From the NCBI GenBank assembly GCA_015222065.1, contig JADFUQ010000420.1, positions 1-10,658 on the forward strand: a stretch of 10,658 bases of DNA, written 5' to 3'. Below the pieces are notes generated by a model. It was not told the origin of the DNA, searched no databases, and saw only the letters and a list, made by a program, of their open reading frames with translations. The position numbers and the translations under genes are program-made. Origin of the DNA: Bacteroidota bacterium. Its GTDB lineage: Bacteria; Bacteroidota; Bacteroidia; Bacteroidales; VadinHA17. This document shows, piece after piece, positions 8,129-10,658 of this stretch (positions within the stretch are counted from its first letter, which is position 1; each line of letters opens with the position of its first letter).

Positions 8129-8378
8129 CTTTTTTCTCCTCTTCTTTTAAGGTTACAAAAATTGCAAATTCAGGACAGATTGTTTCGCATAATTGACAAT
8201 AAACACAATCATCCTCATTTTTTATGAAAGGAGGATGATATCCTTTAATATTAAACTCATCAGACAATTCTAAAACGTCTTTTGGGCAATATTCTACACA
8301 AAATCCACATCCCTTGCATCTGTCTTTAATTATGTGAATAATGCCTCGTTTTGGTTCTATATTATCAAAGTATGCCAT
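8103..8378 (-). CDS. korD: 2x[4Fe-4S] ferredoxin subunit of 2-oxoacid:ferredoxin oxidoreductase (KorD)
   Basis: 91-residue delta subunit, a dicluster ferredoxin. It has two classic motifs: C21, C24, C27, C31 followed by PKD, and C58, C61, C64, C68 followed by PEF. Between them lies a KGYHPP segment typical of KorD and OorD. It should take electrons from the KorB cluster and pass them to an external acceptor, here conceivably HdrA or HdrC. The C-terminal tail is rich in Lys and Glu. It starts six bases after the hdrB stop and overlaps korA by 26 bases. Its own SD is weak. A free ferredoxin is less likely given the perfect D-A-B-C order. Confidence 0.93.
   Translation of the reverse strand: MAYFDNIEPKRGIIHIIKDRCKGCGFCVEYCPKDVLELSDEFNIKGYHPPFIKNEDDCVYCQLCETICPEFAIFVTLKEEEKKVEKSENRP
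8136..8141 (-). promoter_or_regulatory. Shine-Dalgarno that decides the korA TTG start
   Basis: GAGGAG on the minus strand, within the end of korD, ends seven bases before the TTG at 8128. It supports this rare start codon over the in-frame GTG at 8119, which would be 16 bases away. Confidence 0.6.
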
Positions 8379-8384
8379 ATTTTC

Positions 8385-9263
8385 TCAAATTAACCCTTTT
8401 TCTTGTAAGATTGGTTTTGGATCATTATAATGAAGATCAAGCCTCAGGACATCTTCCGGGCAATTTAAAGCGATTGCTAATAATTGGGTAAAGTAGAGAA
8501 TTGGAAGGCCTTTAAAATCCTGGTATATCTGTACAGTTTGTTTTTGGCGGTGATCCAGATTAAAAGCACATAAAGGGCAGCTGACTACCATGACTTCAGC
8601 TCCTCTGTTCTTAGCCGAACTTATGATCTGATTTGTCCTTTCGGCAATAATATCCGGCTTGTCAACAGTCTGGTATGCTCCACAGCACTCTGTTTTATAT
8701 GGGAAATCAACAGGATCCCCACCCAACGCATTAACTAAATTCTCCAATACAGTCGGATTTTCCACATCATCAAAACCAATTTCTCTTGGACGTACTAACA
8801 TGCAACCATAATAACAGGCAACCTTTAAATTTTTCAAAGGTTTAGTAACTTTCTGTGCCAAATTGTTAAACTGAATTTTATCCCTCATTAATTCCAGCAG
8901 ATGATATACCTCAACATCCCCTCCATAATTAATTTCTTCCTTATACATGACCTGGTTGATCTTTTCCAGGCTTTCCGGATCAGCTTTCATCCGCTCATTC
9001 GCCCTTTTTAAAGTATTATAACACATTGCACAAAGTGTCATTACACTGTCCGAACCGCTTTCTTTGACCCGGATAAGATTCCGGATCGGAGCCATATGAT
9101 GGATCAGATCATCGGTAGCCAGTGAGAAAACAGTACCGCAACAATTCCAGCGTGGTAATTCTTCGACATCAATGTCAAGTTGCTCCAAAGCGTATAACGC
9201 CGAATCTTCAAAATTTCTGGCATTTGTCTTTAATGTACATCCCGGATAATACGTTATCTTCAT
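8385..9263 (-). CDS. hdrB: HdrB, disulfide-reducing subunit with two CCG domains
   Basis: 292-residue HdrB, the usual length. In methanogen HdrB two noncubane [4Fe-4S] clusters cleave the CoM-CoB disulfide. Both CCG cysteine sets are intact: C9, C41, C42, C78, C81 in the first half, and C150/C154, C193, C194, C229, C232 in the second. A real disulfide or comparable thiol acceptor is therefore likely rather than a degenerate relay. The physiological acceptor is unknown; CoM-CoB is not expected in a bacterium, and a DsrC-like protein disulfide is one possibility suggested for related systems. The ATG directly precedes the conserved opening KITYYPGC. No SD is seen. It lies 160 bases after hdrC, unusually far for this operon, and six bases before korD. 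Confidence 0.95.
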   Translation of the reverse strand: MKITYYPGCTLKTNARNFEDSALYALEQLDIDVEELPRWNCCGTVFSLATDDLIHHMAPIRNLIRVKESGSDSVMTLCAMCYNTLKRANERMKADPESLEKINQVMYKEEINYGGDVEVYHLLELMRDKIQFNNLAQKVTKPLKNLKVACYYGCMLVRPREIGFDDVENPTVLENLVNALGGDPVDFPYKTECCGAYQTVDKPDIIAERTNQIISSAKNRGAEVMVVSCPLCAFNLDHRQKQTVQIYQDFKGLPILYFTQLLAIALNCPEDVLRLDLHYNDPKPILQEKGLI

Positions 9264-9423
9264 TAAATAATTTTTGTACTTAAAAAATATTATTATTCAG
9301 TTTTTACATTATCTTTTAAATTGAACTTATAACAATTAACATATAACTTTTAACATTTTATTTTACTTTTATCCAACGTATTGATTAGTTACAAAATATT
9401 AAATATATTTCTTCACATTATTA
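9264..9423 (-). promoter_or_regulatory. 160-base hdrC-hdrB gap with a possible internal promoter
   Basis: This very AT-rich gap is the only sizeable one inside the operon. On the minus strand TTGTTA (9335-9330) and GATAAT (9313-9308) are 16 bases apart and would give a start about 37 bases before hdrB. Repeats of TATAAC/GTTATA (9329-9349) echo those before hdrC. No terminator hairpin and no coding sequence is seen in it. Weak evidence, since random AT-rich DNA readily gives such boxes. Confidence 0.25.
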
Positions 9424-9831
9424 TTATGATGTGAATTTTCTGAAGCTGCTTATCAATGCAATTGGAGGAACTTCTTCCTTTTCTTCATCGGTTAATTTTT
9501 CAATTTGTACGTGGTCTTGTCTCTCACGTAATAAGATCTGCCTGATTGCTTCAAATACCTCAGCAATATTAATTCCTTTAGGACATCGTGCATTACAGGT
9601 CATACAAGACGCACAGATCCATATTGATTTTGATTGAAGCAATTCCTCTTTTAAACCAAGCTGAGCAAAACGAATGATTTGATTTGGGAGAATATCCATT
9701 TGAGAGACAGCAGGACAACCTGCTGAACATTTCCCGCATTGATAACAAACCAGAAGATTTTGCCCGCTTAATTCCTGTACCTTTTGAACAAAAGGATCTT
9801 TGATTGTTTTTCTTGAAATATTTATTCTCAT
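9424..9831 (-). CDS. hdrC: HdrC, 2x[4Fe-4S] electron-transfer subunit
   Basis: 135-residue HdrC, somewhat short but within the range for soluble HdrC proteins. It relays electrons from HdrA to HdrB. Two motifs are clear: C29, C32, C35, C39 (CYQCGKCSAGCP) and C73, C76, C79, C83 (CASCMTCNARCP), with the helical spacer between them containing the family-typical PNQIIRFAQLG. No transmembrane segment is present, so this is the soluble HdrC type and not the membrane-bound HdrDE or DsrMK form. It is the first gene of the cluster. The ATG has no SD, only an AT-rich leader, and a candidate promoter lies about 50-75 bases upstream. The C-terminal tail after about residue 105 is charged and shows no recognised motif. 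Confidence 0.94.
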   Translation of the reverse strand: MRINISRKTIKDPFVQKVQELSGQNLLVCYQCGKCSAGCPAVSQMDILPNQIIRFAQLGLKEELLQSKSIWICASCMTCNARCPKGINIAEVFEAIRQILLRERQDHVQIEKLTDEEKEEVPPIALISSFRKFTS

Positions 9832-9860
9832 TTATAGTTATAATGAATAGCCATAAAGAT

Positions 9861-9886
9861 AAGTTATAAAAATAGGGTTATAACTT
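9861..9886. repeat. 9-bp perfect inverted repeat overlapping the candidate hdrC promoter
   Basis: AAGTTATAA (9861-9869) and TTATAACTT (9878-9886) are exact reverse complements with an eight-base spacer. The right arm covers the proposed -10 box, and the left arm lies at the expected start of transcription. It could be an operator for a dimeric regulator, or an AU-only hairpin in the 5' leader. No known regulator motif (for example Rex or FNR) is recognised. Confidence 0.4.
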
Positions 9887-9906
9887 TTTGTTGTTTCAAT
9901 TTTCAA
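9877..9906 (-). promoter_or_regulatory. candidate sigma70-type promoter of the hdrC-led operon
   Basis: On the minus strand TTGAAA (9906-9901) and TATAAC (9882-9877) are separated by 18 bases. This would start transcription near 9870, about 40 bases before the hdrC ATG. A- and T-runs at 9925-9934 and 9943-9950 lie upstream where an UP element could act. In such AT-rich DNA a chance match is quite possible. Confidence 0.35.
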
Positions 9907-10099
9907 TCGCCGTAACAAAATAACAAAAAAAAAATTGTTCGTAAAAAAAATAAAATGTTTAAATATGATTAATGTCATGTTTCTAAACATATTGAATAAA
10001 ATGGATGGTAGTAAGAATACTCAGAGTCGATGCACGAACCTGAAATATGTAGATCCGGTTTGCAATCGGATGAATTAAATCGATTCAGTTTTTACTGTA

Positions 10100-10114
10100 A
10101 TCCGCCTGGCGGAT
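10100..10114. repeat. GC-rich short palindrome ATCCGCC-T-GGCGGAT
   Basis: A perfect inverted repeat with centre at 10107, markedly richer in G and C than its surroundings. It forms one of the hairpins in the candidate RNA, and could also be a dispersed short repeat of the genome, which cannot be judged from one window. Confidence 0.5.
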
Positions 10115-10148
10115 AGGTGCAATCAGGATATGAACTGATGTTATCCCT

Positions 10149-10175
10149 AAACCTCCGAACTCGCAGGTTTTTTTT
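10149..10175 (+). terminator. rho-independent terminator on the plus strand
   Basis: AAACCT (10149-10154) pairs with AGGTTT (10165-10170). A C-C mismatch follows, then an inner CG/CG pair around an AACT loop, and an eight-T run ends at 10175. It has the form of an intrinsic terminator for an RNA transcribed rightward, away from the hdr operon. Confidence 0.6.
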
Positions 10176-10225
10176 GTTAAGGTTTATTAAATATTTTACC
10201 TGATAAAAGATTGTAATTATATTAA

Positions 10226-10241
10226 CTATTACATGTAATAG
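10226..10241. repeat. 16-bp perfect palindrome, possible operator
   Basis: CTATTACATGTAATAG equals its own reverse complement. It lies 50 bases after the plus-strand terminator in a gene-free stretch. It looks like a dimeric-protein binding site, but no adjacent gene or promoter is visible to regulate. Confidence 0.4.
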
Positions 10242-10528
10242 GCTCTTATAAACTCAACAAAATCGCAGAATATTCAGTCCTTAATAAAAAACACAATGTA
10301 AAATAACAGCTACAAATAAAGCAACCTTTTCTTTTATTAACCCATCTTCATTACATAAGAATATAGTATCTCCGGTTTCACTACTTTCGTTATTGAATAT
10401 TATGGAGATAAGCCTGCAACTATATTTTGTAATACTAAAATCAAACACACAAGTTTGAGTCTCTGGCGTACAGCCAATAACTGTTCATTTATTAATAATT
10501 TTTAATTAATTTAAGCTAATAGCTATGA

Positions 10529-10612
10529 AACTTCCATGTATCATTAATGCACAAACAAAAATGATTATTTAATTGTTGCGCAACAGTATCCGGATTTTTC
10601 CACATGGAAGTT
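10529..10612. repeat. 11-bp inverted repeat flanking 62 bases with an internal 12-bp palindrome
   Basis: AACTTCCATGT (10529-10539) and ACATGGAAGTT (10602-10612) are exact reverse complements. Between them TGTTGCGCAACA (10574-10585) is a perfect palindrome, and ATCATT/AATGAT forms a further small inverted pair near the left arm. This could be a small mobile or repeat unit, a recombination or binding site, or a hairpin in a transcript. No transposase or target-site duplication is visible. Confidence 0.4.
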
Positions 10613-10658
10613 CACGAGCGGGTTTGCGCCATGGGTTTTTGTGGGAGCGAGTAACAAA

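Larger units (their letters stand above)
10021..10175 (+). ncRNA. candidate structured small RNA or orphan leader ending in an intrinsic terminator
   Basis: A run of hairpins can be drawn on the plus strand. They are an 8-bp stem with one G-U pair (10053-10060 with 10064-10071), CAGT/ACTG with a TTTT loop (10086-10097), ATCCGC/GCGGAT (10100-10114), ATCAG/CTGAT (10122-10139), and a terminator hairpin plus T-run (10149-10175). AACCTG at 10037-10042 can also pair with CAGGTT at 10164-10169, closing the whole domain and breaking the terminator, as in attenuators. GGATA (10111-10115) can pair with TATCC (10142-10146) instead of the GC-rich hairpin. I do not recognise a known family; 6S, SRP, tmRNA, RNase P and common riboswitch motifs were not seen. 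The 5' end is uncertain, no good promoter is visible, and no gene follows within the window. Confidence 0.35.
10176..10658. other. gene-free region at the right edge
   Basis: No credible coding sequence is seen on either strand and no tRNA or rRNA is recognised. Apart from the palindrome at 10226-10241 and the inverted repeat at 10529-10612 it is plain AT-rich DNA up to about 10585. The last 70 bases are clearly richer in G and C (for example GAGCGGGTTTGCGCC) and may belong to a repeat or neighbouring element that continues beyond the window. Two minus-strand frames are open from the right edge to stops near 10570, about 30 codons each, with no recognisable protein. Confidence 0.5.

Noticed and set aside
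9955..9993. ATGTTT/AAACAT and AATATG/CATATT inverted pairs
   Set aside because: Short, overlapping, mutually exclusive and made mostly of A and T; not distinguishable from background.
10441..10458. Hairpin TCAAAC/GTTTGA as a minus-strand terminator
   Set aside because: Only six pairs with a weak TTTT tail and no gene upstream on that strand; likely chance in AT-rich DNA.
10571..10658. Open frames entering from the right edge on the minus strand
   Set aside because: Two different frames are open over the same 90 bases, neither gives a recognisable C-terminus, so coding cannot be supported.
9832..10658. CRISPR array, tRNA or known riboswitch in the gene-free region
   Set aside because: No regular direct repeats with spacers, no cloverleaf or T-loop motif, and no recognised riboswitch core sequence was found.

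Overview
The window is AT-rich, and all recognisable genes lie on the minus strand, so transcription runs from high to low coordinates. They form one tightly packed redox operon of about 9.8 kb. The content points to a strict anaerobe, probably a bacterium: iron-sulfur flavoprotein electron bifurcation, ferredoxin-dependent 2-oxoacid oxidation, and no methanogen or F420 genes in view. The base composition and mixed ribosome binding sites would suit lineages such as Cloacimonadota or neighbouring anaerobic phyla, but the taxonomy is a guess.

Layout in transcription order. About 830 bases at the right end (9832-10658) hold no gene. They contain a candidate structured RNA ending in an intrinsic terminator on the plus strand (about 10021-10175), several palindromes, and a candidate promoter with an overlapping inverted repeat just upstream of the operon. 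The genes then run hdrC (9424-9831), a 160-base gap, hdrB (8385-9263), korD, korA, korB, korC (5543-8378), hdrA (3566-5515), mvhD/floxD (3140-3562), floxC, floxB and floxA (253-3140). The last is the start of a [2Fe-2S] protein (1-219) cut off by the window edge. From hdrB onward the gaps are 33 bases or less, or the genes overlap.

How the parts fit together. HdrA (FAD), HdrB (two CCG domains) and HdrC (two [4Fe-4S]) are the parts of a soluble heterodisulfide-reductase-type flavin-bifurcating complex. MvhD/FloxD connects HdrA to an electron-donor module. Here that module is FloxABC, an FAD/NAD(P)H oxidoreductase with two ferredoxin-like iron-sulfur proteins, and no hydrogenase is seen. Inserted between hdrCB and hdrA is a complete KorDABC, a 2-oxoglutarate (or related 2-oxoacid):ferredoxin oxidoreductase. 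The arrangement suggests that electrons from 2-oxoacid oxidation, NAD(P)H, ferredoxin and a disulfide substrate of HdrB are exchanged in one coupled system. The direction of flow and the disulfide cannot be read from sequence.

The families are known individually. The parts most worth a second look are the placement of Kor inside an Hdr-Flox operon, the apparent paralogy of FloxB and FloxC, and the non-coding region at the right end.
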